From Anaspis maculata (taxonomy: Eukaryota > Arthropoda > Insecta > Coleoptera > Scraptiidae), in the NCBI GenBank assembly GCA_949128115.1, contig OX421967.1, positions 28,350,635-28,414,634 on the forward strand: a stretch of 64,000 nucleotides of DNA. The letters are read 5' to 3'. Numbering within the stretch: position 1 is the stretch's first letter; every line of letters begins with the position of its first letter. A program made the position numbers and the translations under genes. The notes under the pieces are model-generated. The model ran no database searches and was not told where the DNA came from. It saw only the letters and a program-made list of their open reading frames with translations. Below, piece after piece: positions 24,307 to 35,779 of the stretch.

Positions 24307-25449
24307 ATTATTTGTCCCTGAACCAGAGGACCTAGCGAAAATCGACTTCTCGTGTGTAACATGTAGTCACCGGATAATAGAATTAAGAAAAAAAATCTCA
24401 AATTGTCGCCATCTTGATCCGCAATGTCAAATTTTCTCAAAAGTGATCCGATTTTCATAAAATTTAAAATACACTCATGTTTTATATGTAAAAGTATGAT
24501 TTTAATGTTCTCTTTCCGATCCGTCGCCATTTTGTCCGCCATGTTAAAATTGGTTCAAGTGGTCCGATTTTGATGAAAATTGGAACCTAGTCGTGTCTTG
24601 TGTATGCATTGATTGTTTTCAAGTTAGTTCCACGATTCGCGCCATATTGACGTGCCACAAGGAAATTAATCACCAGCTGTCACAAAATCAATTTATTCAA
24701 ATATTTTCTGAACAAGGGGTTTCCGATGTGACTGAAAAACTTGTTGATGGGAATCGGTTTTTGTTAGTCCTTTTTCACAAGTAGAAACTTCTCCAAAAAA
24801 ACAGTACGGAGAATGCTATTAATTTTTCGAAATTTGCAAAAAAAATTATAAAAATTTTTCTTTTTTTTTTCTTTGGAAATTTGAAAACCAGATAGCAATA
24901 ATGGCTATACATCTCTATTCAAGAAAGTCGCATATCGAATTTGAACTTTCTATTTTCAAAAGAAGATACCAAAAATGGTTTTCCAGTAAACATGAAAAAA
25001 TTAATTAGTAGAAACCATTTTTGGTAACTTTTTTTGAGAATAGAGGGTTCAAATTCGGTATGCGAGTTTCTTGAATAAATATGTGTGGGCGTTGCTATCT
25101 GGTTTTCAGGGTGGAAACCAGAATCGTGATTTTTGGCTCCTGGCTCATCGACTAAAAATATCTCTGGCCGTTTCAGAAATATCGCTGATCAAAGTTTCAT
25201 ACGGAACACACAAAACACCCTCAACTTTGTAACCAATGGAGAAAACAAAATTTTGGGTCCTGACTCGCCTCGAAGTCCTCTATCTACCTATGTACGGTCA
25301 CTCATGAATCACCCTGTATGAATACCACATTCATATAATATGCAAATTCCAAAATTCCTTAAGTTTTTGAGAACTGCTGTTATGTTATTCAAGATGAAAG
25401 CGCTCGTAGGAAATAGTATATTACGTAACAAGTAAGGAAAAAGTGATAC

Positions 25450-25565
25450 ATCACGCATGAGTGTGTAAGTTATTGCACGAGGCGCAGCCGAGTGCAGAAA
25501 TCACACGAATGAAAGTAGGACACTTTACGGCGAGTTACGTACACTATTTCTCCTACGACCGGGAA
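25450..25565. repeat. Dispersed repeat with the CGAGGCGCAGCCGAG core
   Basis: The sequence tcacgcatgagtgtgtaag, then gcacgaggcgcagccgagtg, holds the internal dyad CGAGGCGCAGCCGAG, a kind of motif seen in dispersed animal repeats. The frame at 25461-25940 (159 codons from GTG) starts in it and is unrecognised, so it is not called as a gene. Confidence 0.35.
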
Positions 25566-26896
25566 AAAATTACATTCAAATTAAGACGTCATTTTCGTGT
25601 CCAGCCTCATCAACAAAATTTTGATGGGACTTATTGCGACCACGTTTGGTTTTTGGAGGGAACACTAAGAAATCAAAAACCAACGTTCGACACCATTGAG
25701 GTGATGCCTCCATGTCTGAAAGCCAGGATTGACCAGGCTTCCAACAAGCAACCTCGGCTGAAAATGCAACGCGCTGAGCCCCTAAACTGCAAATTCCCCA
25801 GAATACCGATAGCACGATGCCACGATGAACATAGACAATCCTTTCTTCCTATCTGTCAATTTTACGACATGTTAGTCGTCAAAAAAGTAGCATCACATCT
25901 GGATACAAATGGTAAACAATCACAATTAAAGATTGATTAACAAAATGTAGGTATTTAGGTATTTTTTTTGCCGGCGGTTTATCATCTTACCTACACAAAA
26001 ACTCGTTGAGCCTAAAAACCATGACATTGACTTTCAATCAATCGTAATTATTGTTCATTACCATTTAAATTAAATCAGATGCTTATAGGTATCAATAATC
26101 ACCATGGTCACGCAAAAAACTGAGAAGACCATACGAGCCTGCCGACATGTTAATTTTAGAACTTAAATGCTGGGTCAAGGCAAGGCAAAAATCATTTTTT
26201 CCGTCATTTCGGGCATTTACATGGCAAACCTCGATTATGCCCAAGTTATACTGAGCCCAAGGTGAAAATCCAAAATTATGTTTTGTGTATGTTTATTGTT
26301 GTAGAATCCCGTTTTGTGATAATTGCTTCTTGACCGGCGATGACATGTGCACGGAGAGTGAATGACGTCAAGGCTTCCTGCGACCCGCGCAACAAAACCC
26401 GATTTATTGGTATTTCGGAAAATCCTACTATCACTCTTGCGATGATGTTGGCTGATGGGGCGGTCACTATACACTGAAACCACTTTCTAATGAAACGCAA
26501 TGACGCATACGGCATGCAAATTTTGTCGTCTACGTTGAATTCGGTGGTAAAAAGACGATGACTTAATAAAATAAGCGTTATAAAATAAGTAGGTATAGAT
26601 AACACCCTGAGGCTAACCTCAAATCGGAATTAATTATCATTTCCATTGGTTTATCGGATGGAAATATGGAATTATGAAGATGTTGTCCTTTGTCAGTAAT
26701 TATTGTTGCAAGATCTGTGTCACTGTGGCTACTGTTAATGGCGGTTTGATTATATTCAAACAAAAAGAATGTTAGGATTGTTTCTTGTTTTATTTTATGG
26801 CCTTTGCTTGAAGTGTAAATTATAGTCCAAGGGCTTTTTTCCCATCAGTCATGAAAAATAAAACAATAGTCATAGCAATTTGCAATGTTTCAATAG
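25566..26896. other. Unassigned spacer
   Basis: No supported gene or clear repeat. Several minus-strand frames (26235-26763) lack domains. Confidence 0.4.
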
Positions 26897-28482
26897 ACCG
26901 GGTGGGCCATAAAAAACCGTGCTCTGAATTGTTCCTTCTAAAATTTTTATTCCTCCACCGATTTCATCGAACTTTTCAGCATTGGATAGCCAATTGAATA
27001 GGCTATCATTTCTCATTTCAAAATGGCCGACATACCAAAATTCAAGATGGCAAAAAACAATTGAAAATAGGCCTTCTTTTGTTCTCGTTGCTTTTTATTG
27101 GAAGTTACCAGCAAGTCAAAACCAATAATGTATTATGAAGAATTAGACCTTCCTTGTCATTTCAAGACCACAACCAATGTAATCCAGTTATCTGCTGATG
27201 AGCTATTGCGAGTTGAAGCGAAGCCTACTTTCCGTTTTTTTTATTTCCGCATAATTGACCAAAATTTAGGTATCCTGCCCGCCAATCTGTTATATGCTCA
27301 TTTCTCAACCGATTTTCTCAAATTTGGTATCAGTGGCTAGCCAATTGGACGGGCTACCTTTTTCATATGACAAAATGACAAACCTGTCAAAATCCAAGAT
27401 GGCGGAAGCAATTGAAAATAAAATTTCTTTTGTCCTCATTGCTTTTCAATAAAAATGAGCGAAAAGTCAAAGCCAATAATTATTATGGAGAGATAGACCT
27501 TTCCCGACAATTCAAGACAAAACCAATCAAATCGGTTCATCTGATGAGGAGCTACGGCCAGTTGAAGCGAAGCCCACTTTCCGTTTTCCTATTCCAACAA
27601 GGACGAATAAGGCCCATTTTCAATAGTTTCCGCCATCTTGAATTTTGACATGTTGACCGTTTTCTTATATGAAAATGGTAGCTTGTTCAATTGGCTAGCC
27701 ATTGATACCAAATTTGAAAAAATCGGTTGGAAAATAAGGATATGGCGGGCAGTATTCCTAAATTTGGGTCATTTATGCGGGAATAAAGGAACCGGTAGGT
27801 AGACTTAGCTTCAACTCGCCGCTAAGCTCCTTAGCAGATGACCCGATTTGATTGGTTGCGGTCTTGGATTGTCAAGGAAGGTCTATTCCTTCACAATAAT
27901 TATTGGTTTTGACTTTTTGCTAATATTTATCAAAAAGCAATAAGGACAAACGAAATTCTATTTTCAATTGCTTCCGCCAACTTGGATTTTGACATGTACG
28001 TCATTTTCTCATATGAAAAAGATAGCTTGTTCAATTGGCTGGCCATTGATACCAAATTTGAGAAAATCGGTTGAGAAATGAGCAAATGGCGGATTGGCGG
28101 ACAGGATACCTAAATTTGGATTAATTATGCGGAAATGAAAAAAACAGAAAGTGGGCTTCGCTTCAACTCGCAGTAGCTCCTCAGCCGATGACCCAATTTC
28201 ACTGGTTGTGGTGTTGAATTGACAAGAAAGGTCTATTCTTCCAAAATACATTATTGGTTTTGACTTTCTGCTAACTTTTAATAAAAAGCAACGGGAACAA
28301 ATGAGGGTCTATTTTCAATTGTTTCTGCCATCTTGAATTTTCAAATGTCGGCCATTTTGAAATACGGAAATGATAGCCTATTCAATTGGCTAGCCAATGC
28401 TGAAAAGTTCGTTAAAACCGGTGGCAAAATAAAAATTTTAGAAGGAAAAGTTCAAAGCACGGTTTTTTATGGCCCACCCGGT
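26897..28482. mobile_element. Multi-layer foldback element with ACCGGGTGGGCC termini, 1.6 kb
   Basis: The left end ACCGGGTGGGCCATAAAAAA and the right end TTTTTTATGGCCCACCCGGT are reverse complements. Arms of several hundred bases follow; the 26930-27340 segment is mirrored at about 28040-28450. A second pair inside (27360-27640 and 27640-28000) repeats the same theme, including 'caattggctagcca', 'gaagcgaagcc' and 'caaaaccaataat'. Four copies of a roughly 250-350 bp unit in alternating orientation therefore make up the element. Frames such as 27098-27340 and 28009-28251 are the same repeat read from opposite arms. Confidence 0.75.
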
Positions 28483-28548
28483 AGTGGGACAGTTGAATCC
28501 TGCGGTTTTTTTTTCATCCAAATTTTTTTTTCGACGGAATCCGTTATA

Positions 28549-28679
28549 CCGGGTGTTTATAAACGTTTGTTATCATATCGCCTTTGGAATCTCCTATCAC
28601 TCTTTCAAATCGTGCCTTTTACTGCGACTTTTGGCCTGACCAAAGCCTGCCGCGATCACAGACGTTTATAAACACCCGG
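28549..28679. mobile_element. Small TA-flanked MITE (CCGGGTGTTTATAAACGT), 131 bp
   Basis: Terminal repeats CCGGGTGTTTATAAACGT and ACGTTTATAAACACCCGG are perfect inverses, flanked by TA (28547-28548, 28680-28681). The interior is unrelated and non-coding. A partial relative of the terminus is seen near 39780 (cggtttataaacaccgg). Confidence 0.8.
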
Positions 28680-28691
28680 TATATTATAAGC

Positions 28692-28985
28692 CCCTTTTTC
28701 CAAAATAGCGACCAAATTTTGAAAATTGACGATTGGTCGTACAGTGGCGCGCAAAATATCAATTCCTAACATTTTGACCATGATCAGTTGACTTAAGCCA
28801 CCCCTGACTTGATCCGTCTGATATTTTGGCCATTTGGGCCTTTTTCCAAAATGGCAGCCAAACTTTGGAAGTTGGCATTTGGTCGTATAGTGGCCTGCAA
28901 GGTATCAATTCTTGACATTTCGATCATGACAAGTGGATTGAAGCCTACCCCGACTCCATTCAACCTAAATTTTGGCCTCAATACT
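28692..28985 (+). repeat. Two-copy tandem duplication, about 147-bp unit
   Basis: Unit landmarks are cctttttccaaaat, a ttggtcgta segment, caatt(c)cta/ttgacattt and a final attgaagcc/acttaagcc. They occur from 28692 and again from 28839 at roughly 80 percent similarity by eye. Confidence 0.65.
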
Positions 28986-30077
28986 CAATTATAGTGCTGA
29001 TACTAAAATTTATTTTTCAATTTTTAGATGGGTTGTGGAAAACCACTTCTTGGAGTTTCTGTGTGTCCAACATGTGAGTAATCCGGAGAGCAGAATCACT
29101 ACATTTTTCCGAAAAAATAAAAGGCTCTCCACTCCACTGGCAAAACCTATTTCACGCATGTATAAAACTGTCAAAACCATAAAAAATGTCGGAAGTACAT
29201 ACATATCAACTGCAGTATCCAAGGGATTTTCGTCGCGTACCGGCCCCACTATTTCAGGAGATTTTCAGGAAACATGAATTTGGGCTAGAAATCTGAGGTG
29301 CAAATTCATGTTTCCAGAAAATTCCCCTGAAATTATTTTTGCCTAGTTAGAGCACCACGATTGAAATAATGACTCTGTTTGATCATCTGGAATAGCGTTT
29401 CACTGATCTTGATTGAAATTTTGGAAAATATTCCTGGAAAATTCTGGTAACAGTTCTTTTTTCAATCAGCTAAATTAGTGCCATACAATCTAGGAATCGC
29501 ATTTTGTAGCATCTTTCATGAAGCTTCCGATCATGACATCAGATTTTGGAAGAAATCTATACGGGACGACTTTTTCAACAGAAACTCGGAAAACACAAAA
29601 TTGGGTACCAACGGTCCTGTATTCATCTCATAAATGAATATAGGGCGCTACAAAGTCCTTTGGTTCTAGAATGTACCTGCAATCAAACTTTTCGATTGAA
29701 CACATAAATCACCCTGTATATCGGAAACGGGGGACGCCAGGAAAATTTCGAAGGCAGATTCTGATTTTTCTCCAGAAAATACATCTACCCTTGAACTATG
29801 TCGGTTACTTCGTGGGACACCCTGTATACATGATGCAAAAAATTAGGGATGAACGAAATACAGTCCGTGTTGTAATCTGAGGTCGGCTTGCAGTGTGAAA
29901 GATGTCTCTTCCGCTGATTTTTTCCCGCAAGTTGGTAGCGTTATCGTGTTATCTTACACCGAGGTGTGATGTTCATTGTACAAGTTATACAAGTCCATAT
30001 CCTGCGTGGTACTTTAATTGGTTTTTCAACTCGTTCAACTCGCTCAACCTTTCTGTCTTTTTTTTTGATAAATTTCA
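28986..30077. other. Unassigned spacer with a short hairpin and CACCCTG ends
   Basis: A local hairpin (TTCAGGAAACATGAATTTG against CAAATTCATGTTTCCAGA) lies at 29262-29315. CACCCTGTAT ends occur at 29708 and 29816 in the same orientation. No supported gene. Confidence 0.4.
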
Positions 30078-30290
30078 TTATGTCGTTTGGAGAGCCATCG
30101 TTCTTAGCTCACCCTGTGGCGGACCAAGCCCTCCTGATGTAGGTGACGTCGTGGCTCCATCATGTAGTTGTACGTCGAAGGTACGCCCAGGTTCAGGTTC
30201 TGTGAATTCTAATGGATGCCGTTTAAAGTCCGGCGCCTCTACCATGTCGCATTCTGGAAGAGCTTTGGCCCTGTTAGACGGGTTTTAAGG
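30078..30290 (-). CDS. Uncharacterised minus-strand open frame, doubtful
   Basis: The frame runs from just after a TAA near 30290 to TAA at 30080-30078, about 70 codons. The product includes RAKALPECDMVEAPDFKRHP and FTEPEPGRTFDVQLHDG, a composition more protein-like than its surroundings and in a locally GC-richer patch. The opposite strand is also open from an ATG at 29902 to 30288 (128 codons), so the coding strand is ambiguous. It could be a decayed retroelement tail. No family is recognised. Confidence 0.15.
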
Positions 30291-33200
30291 GTCGATAGCT
30301 CAGTCAGTTAAGACAAAGGGTATTCAGATTTAATATGTATATTCGCTATTGTGTCCCAAAACTATTGCTCGCACTGGTACCGCTCTTCAGGCGTTCGTTC
30401 TGAAATACCGATTCTACACTCCCTTATTCGTACGCTTGGATCAGATATGTTTACTCACAACCACTATGGTAATTGATTCAATACATACCTAGTAGGAGGT
30501 CGGAAAGTGACCCATTGCCGACCTATCGAGAAAGTGAAGAAATGGTAGCTTTAGAAGGGAAATTTCAAAATATGCATCCAACCAAACAATGCGTGATTAA
30601 CAAAGTGTGTTGATCAGTATTTCCTGAACCACGTTCGAGCAAAATTAATCGGCCTATCTGGAAGTTATGACAAAAAGTTAATTTTCAGATTTCAACTTTT
30701 AAACGCCTGTAATCCTGCAAGCTGAGTACATGGTTGTGAGTAAAATAATATACATACTCTCGACGGTAAATACATCATTCCAGCTTCGGGCTAGAACCTC
30801 CAGGCAAAGCCTGGAGGCTCTCTGTGCCCTCAGGCTTGCCCGTCATACATACATACCTTGCCCGTCTCGGTATGTAATATACTATATCGTACATCTTTCT
30901 TGCTTCACTATAGAGCCGCCAGTTCCCCGCAAGTCACTCTTGGCGCTCTTTTATTGACGTTGCCTTAGATAAGGGCGGCCATTCCTTTGTGATACTCCTC
31001 TTGTCCGTCAAATAACGGCCCGGCATTTCAAGAAAACATCGGAGATTACTGAAATTTCTTGAGGCATCGCCAGTTCCATACCCACACTTTTCATTTCGAT
31101 TTTTTTTAATTTTTCCAATACCGGGTTGTCATTCGACGGACGAGAGAAATGTCACTATTCTACTGAGCATGTCAAGAACCCACCGATTTTTTATTCGAAA
31201 ACAACTTGGACACGAAAAAGCTATGTAAGTACATGGACCTTGTCAGAAAAATAAATAAGTAGCCCAAATGCGGGCTCATCAGGGTTTCAACCACATACAT
31301 TTTACAAAGCCACAAGAGGAACACTTTATTTCCTGAGATTATCATTTCCAGAGGACGAAATTTCCAAGAGACATAATAGTAGAGCATGTTTTTTCGAGCA
31401 AATTTTGTGCGGCACGTTTTTCCATGGATCCTGTTCACTGTGCCCCGGTCTTTCCGACCTGAATACATCCAATGGGATTCGTTAAAATCACGAAAATTTT
31501 CGAAGCTTTCAGTAAAAACTGGCATCAGTGGGGATATTTTGGTGAAAAATTAACCGATATGTCTTCTTGATCTGAATAATAATAGCCACTTTTTCTGGTC
31601 GCAACAAATTCAAGGTTGAGGGTGCATTTTGCTTCCTGTTTCTGGAATAACGCAGGGCCTGTTCTTTTTTCAAGGCATTTTGTTCCAGATTTATTTGATT
31701 ACACCTCGCTCAAACTAGAATGTCTAGTATACTCACTGCTTCATTTCGACCGCAAAACATACTGCTAGGTAAACTTTTGCCTTGTTTTGCAATATACCCA
31801 GTGTTCTGACATTGCAGCAAGCAAATTTGTTTTTTCGTGCCCATGAATTTATTCCCCTCGGGGCCTCGGTTCATTTGTATTGCATGGGGTACCTACAATC
31901 TATCTACCCATACCTTCCTATCTTCGCATCGTGAATTCATCTGTTTATCAAGTCCAGTTTCCAAGCTAATCGAGGCTTCAGTTCTGTTTAGCGCACTTGG
32001 GTTTTTACGTGGCAGGGTCGCTGGCTCTGTGTCCATTACCTTACCCTTCTCCTTCATCCGGCGGGCATCCGGCGGGCTTGGGGCCGCTGGCAGTGACCGT
32101 TGGTGACTTAATTAGATAGGTGTACCTTTATCACCGAAAATCTGGCCTCACATTGTATCGTAGATGGTTGGGTCACTTTTCTTGATTGTACCGCCGGAGT
32201 AATGACCAAAGAGACGCAACGTAGTTCCCCATGTTCCGAAGGAACTAACCGATTGACCCCGCAGAAACCGTGCAGCAGTGGAAGATAAACGAAAGCTGTG
32301 ATACTTTTAGTCATGCCAGAAATCGATTGAGATTCGGCATCCAAATAAGCTTCCCTAACGACAAAATCCGGAAACTTGTAGAGTAATTCGAGTAATTCGA
32401 CTGAGACTCCCAAGCTGCGAATGCCTAGGGCTCTTCAGATTTGAGTTTGCAACCAGGACGTCGACCTCTTGAACTCCCATGTGAAGAATAGTACGTACTC
32501 TGTGAAAGATTCTACACGGCATTGGAAGACGTGGCTCAGTGAAATTGATTGATGTACACACAATGGGATTCATAGCATTCGTCTGCAGGGGAGCCTCCAA
32601 CGTCCGATCAGGCACCCAACCTACATAATTGGAATTGGTGGATGCGCTACTCTCATCCGAAGCAATATTGGCATAGCCGACAGCATTTCTTCGCCTTTCG
32701 AGATCTGTTGTCAGTCCAAAAACCAGCAGAGAAAGAGTAAAAGCTCCTTCGAGTTTAAGAGGAAAAAACTTATTGGTTTTATCGGTTCTTCGACCTTGCA
32801 GTTTTTGCACTCCAACAGAAAATTGATATCATTGATCATTATTGCCTACAATCAATACAGTTAATATTGTTCATTTATACTGGATACTACCGAAGGTACT
32901 ACTCAAGTAAGTAGTCATCGGATGTGGTTAGGTAAGTAGGTACTTACTACTTATATTGAAAATCCAAGATCTTTTTTTCGCTTTCCGCAAATTTTTTCTG
33001 TGCCTTATACCAATCCAATCAAGGATTAAAAACATCGCGTGCCTACTCCTTTATCCCAAGCGTATTGTTACAGAATAATTTAATAATTGTCCATGTCGAG
33101 GTCGAGCCATCATGATTTCTTATTACACTAACCACACAACCCGGCAATTACCATTATCACTATTCTAAAATAATTAAATGTGTAACATGAATTTCTTTCC

Positions 33201-33414
33201 GTTGTCACAGCACAGCTTGAGCGAATCGAAGGATGCTGGCCTTTAGTAAGCCACTCTGACTGGTCTTGACAGCTGATGCAAATTCAGCTACGCCAGACGT
33301 GCTTGCACTCTTCCAGGCCTCTGTAATTAATTTTCTTTTTGTTCACACCATTTATCCATACTTGTTCTTCGTTTGATGCCCAATTAAATTCGCATTAATT
33401 CCTAAATTTCCTGA
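30291..33414. other. Unassigned spacer
   Basis: A pol III A-box-like word (TAGCTCAGTCAGTTAAGAC) occurs at 30296, but no B box follows. The minus-strand frame 32355-32810 (151 codons) starts with GTG and has no recognised domain; a second frame (32108-32413) overlaps its end. Nothing is called. Confidence 0.35.
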
Positions 33415-33696
33415 TTGGACTGGAAACATTATTTCAAAATATTATTGTGGTTTTACCACGCCGCCGGTGGGAAATTTCACTATTCCGATTTCCGAATATA
33501 TCTTCTAGGAAGCGGTCGTCGTTACGGTGGCCGAGACCTCGTCTTTGACCACCGCCGTCGTCCGCACGAGTTTTCAACGGTGAAGCAGAACGGGTATCAT
33601 TATAGTGGGAGTAGGCTGCTGGGTATTGCTGATGACGTTCACTTCTCGGCATCAAAGCCAACTCCTGAAGACCTGCAACCGCAGTCCAGCAGGTGA
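33415..33696 (+). CDS. Possible coding fragment, unrecognised
   Basis: A 93-codon plus frame. Its last 40 residues (FSTVKQNGYHYSGSRLLGIA and onward to LQPQSSR) have balanced GC and a protein-like composition. The opposite strand is also open. No splice sites, domain or neighbours support a gene model; it could be an exon remnant or a repeat ORF. Confidence 0.15.
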   Translation: MDWKHYFKILLWFYHAAGGKFHYSDFRIYLLGSGRRYGGRDLVFDHRRRPHEFSTVKQNGYHYSGSRLLGIADDVHFSASKPTPEDLQPQSSR

Positions 33697-33769
33697 AGCT
33701 CGAGTGACAAGAAGTGGTGGAGTAGACTGTTGAGGGCTTTACAGTGACTGCACCAAGGAAGTGAAACAA

Positions 33770-35779
33770 AAAATTTTGAGTGAATTTTCGGATTACGCTT
33801 TCAAAACCGTAAGTTTTTTTTTTATATTTTTTTTTGTTTATTCAGACTCGCCTATGCCTTAGTGTACCTAACAAGCTTTACTTCGTTAAAAATTGACAAA
33901 TCAGAATGCTGTGGGTAGAAAAAAATTATTCTCTGTCCAAAATTGTAATAATTTAATTTTTGGTATTTCAAACGAAGCATAAATTCGAAAATCAAGACTT
34001 GAACGCCCAATTCAATGGCAGAGATAAATTATTTTTGATGTGGAAAAACTGCAGGAACAATAAATCGTTATTAAGCTCTGAAAGCTTCAGGTTTCACAAG
34101 TTACAAAAAAAATATCAATATCATTTGAAAAGCTCAGATCTGCTGATATTTCGTTGTGACATTAGCATCGCCAAAAGAAGAATTTAAAATGGTTTTGACA
34201 GAGGACCCAGGGTTATGAAACTGAGAAAAATTGATGCGGACTAAAACCTTATCACGTAGGTTAGGGCTATGAAGCATGAAAATCGGATATAAGGACATAG
34301 AATTTGTGGTATGATGGTCAGCGTGAGAGACGTGAGTTCGATTCCCATTATCGTCCCAAAAACAAGTTCCTTGATTCATATCCAGTTCCAAGTTCCAGAA
34401 GACATATGAGAAACAATAATTTCATCATTATTAAAATTGAGATCATAGGGTGACAGGTATGGTAGAATAGTAAATAAGGAACATCTTGCGACATTTCATC
34501 AAGACATCATCAATAATTGTTGAATAATAAAATCAATATTTCAAATGTTTTCGGAAGTTTGCGGCTAGAAAGACGAATCGGATCCGCGGACACCGATGTT
34601 TCGACATTCCCATGCCTCATCAACGTGGCTAACGCCGCAGAGATTGCTTCTGCTGTAGTTCACAAGAATAGTTTATAGAGATGTAAGATTTACTATTGAG
34701 TGGTAAAGCCTAGGTATAGTTAGCTTGGAAAAGGGGAGAGTGGAAAGATGGTCACAGGTATTGGTAACTTTAAGATTATGTTAAAAGGCACATCTCTTTT
34801 CAATCAACGAAAGAAATAAATCACGATTTTCTAATCGACAAAACCACGTAACTCGTTAATAATGATAATAACCAATCGCTGATGTAGATAGGCTCATAAA
34901 TATTCATGCTTATTGAGACAGGTGTTTTCTGATCGATTCTCTCAAGATTTGCAGCGTTAATATTGCAATTTTCTTGTGTTAATTGTTTCACTTTTTTTTT
35001 ATACTGCTAATACTCTATCTAATTATCTATAATTCGCACTTCGGTAGAAAATTTAACGACTTAATTGTTGTCAGTCGATGTGCGGTTGAATCCGTATATT
35101 CAAGAGCTTTCCAGCTGATTTCTCCGCATATCCGATCTGTTCTCGCATCATCGCGGGAAACAATAGAACGTGCTGCTCACCGCTCGTGCTACTAAAAATG
35201 TAAAAAATAATTATTGCAAAAACATTGTAATTATGCTAATTGAAGTGTATAGGAGGAGTGAGCAATCGAGACTATTTGAAAAAAAAACAAAGATAATCAA
35301 GGACACGGAATTGTATAAATGCGGTGCATTGGAGTAGGCTTTGGAAAAAATGTTGTCAATTTTGATGTATCGAGATCGTGTTTTGTCACTGCAGCTATGC
35401 GGATTTCAGGCCGTTCTCCAGTGTCTCTAGATTTATAAATTATTATAAGCGGATAGAAATGAGATCATTGTGGGATTTCTAGACTTTCAATTTTCAGTTC
35501 CTTGTTCCAATGTCCTGATTGGACAAGCCCTGATTTGTTCTTGTCGCGTAATGGTTCTCCATCATGATATTTTTATCTAAATATTTTGAAATTCGCCTTG
35601 AACCTAACAGTTTTCATGCCTCAACGGCATCCTATTGTCTCTCTGAATAAATATTCCTTGAATTTTATACCCACCTCTCTTCTTCCTAAAATTCTCTGAG
35701 GGTCCAATTTAATATTCTTGACCTCTTAATTCTTTTCAGTGTAGTGTCTGTTGTGTATTCAATGTCATCCTGCACAGCA
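33770..35779. other. Unassigned AT-rich spacer
   Basis: No supported gene. A B-box-like GTTCGATTCCC at about 34329, with an A-box-like word 27 bp upstream, hints at an eroded tRNA-related repeat but the spacing is wrong. Confidence 0.4.

Larger units (their letters stand above)
20633..25316. mobile_element. Composite 4.7-kb TA-flanked foldback element
   Basis: Left terminus CAGGGTGATTCATGAGTGACC and right terminus GGTCACTCATGAATCACCCTG are near-perfect reverse complements flanked by TA (20631-20632, 25317-25318). Outer arms: 20633-20870 against about 25140-25316. Inner inverted arms: about 21630-22200 against 23430-24000, including tttggcaacatacgtttta mirrored by taaaacacatgttgccaaa. A direct duplication also links 21400-21620 and 24710-24930. 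A 48-bp minisatellite lies near the centre. There is no transposase-like frame. The structure suggests repeated nesting or recombination of foldback units. Confidence 0.7.

Noticed and set aside
25461..25940. 159-codon plus frame
   Set aside because: It starts at GTG inside a dispersed repeat motif and shows no domain or splice context; not credible as a eukaryotic gene.
30289..30340. tRNA-like start TAGCTCAGTCAGTTAAGAC
   Set aside because: No B box at the expected distance and no acceptor stem.
32355..32810. 151-codon minus frame with a coding-like look
   Set aside because: No ATG start, no recognised domain, and no supporting neighbours; kept only as a note in the spacer entry.
34290..34345. 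tRNA gene or SINE suggested by GTTCGATTCCC with an upstream A-box-like word
   Set aside because: The boxes are only about 27 bp apart, no cloverleaf arms pair, and no tail or target duplication is visible.
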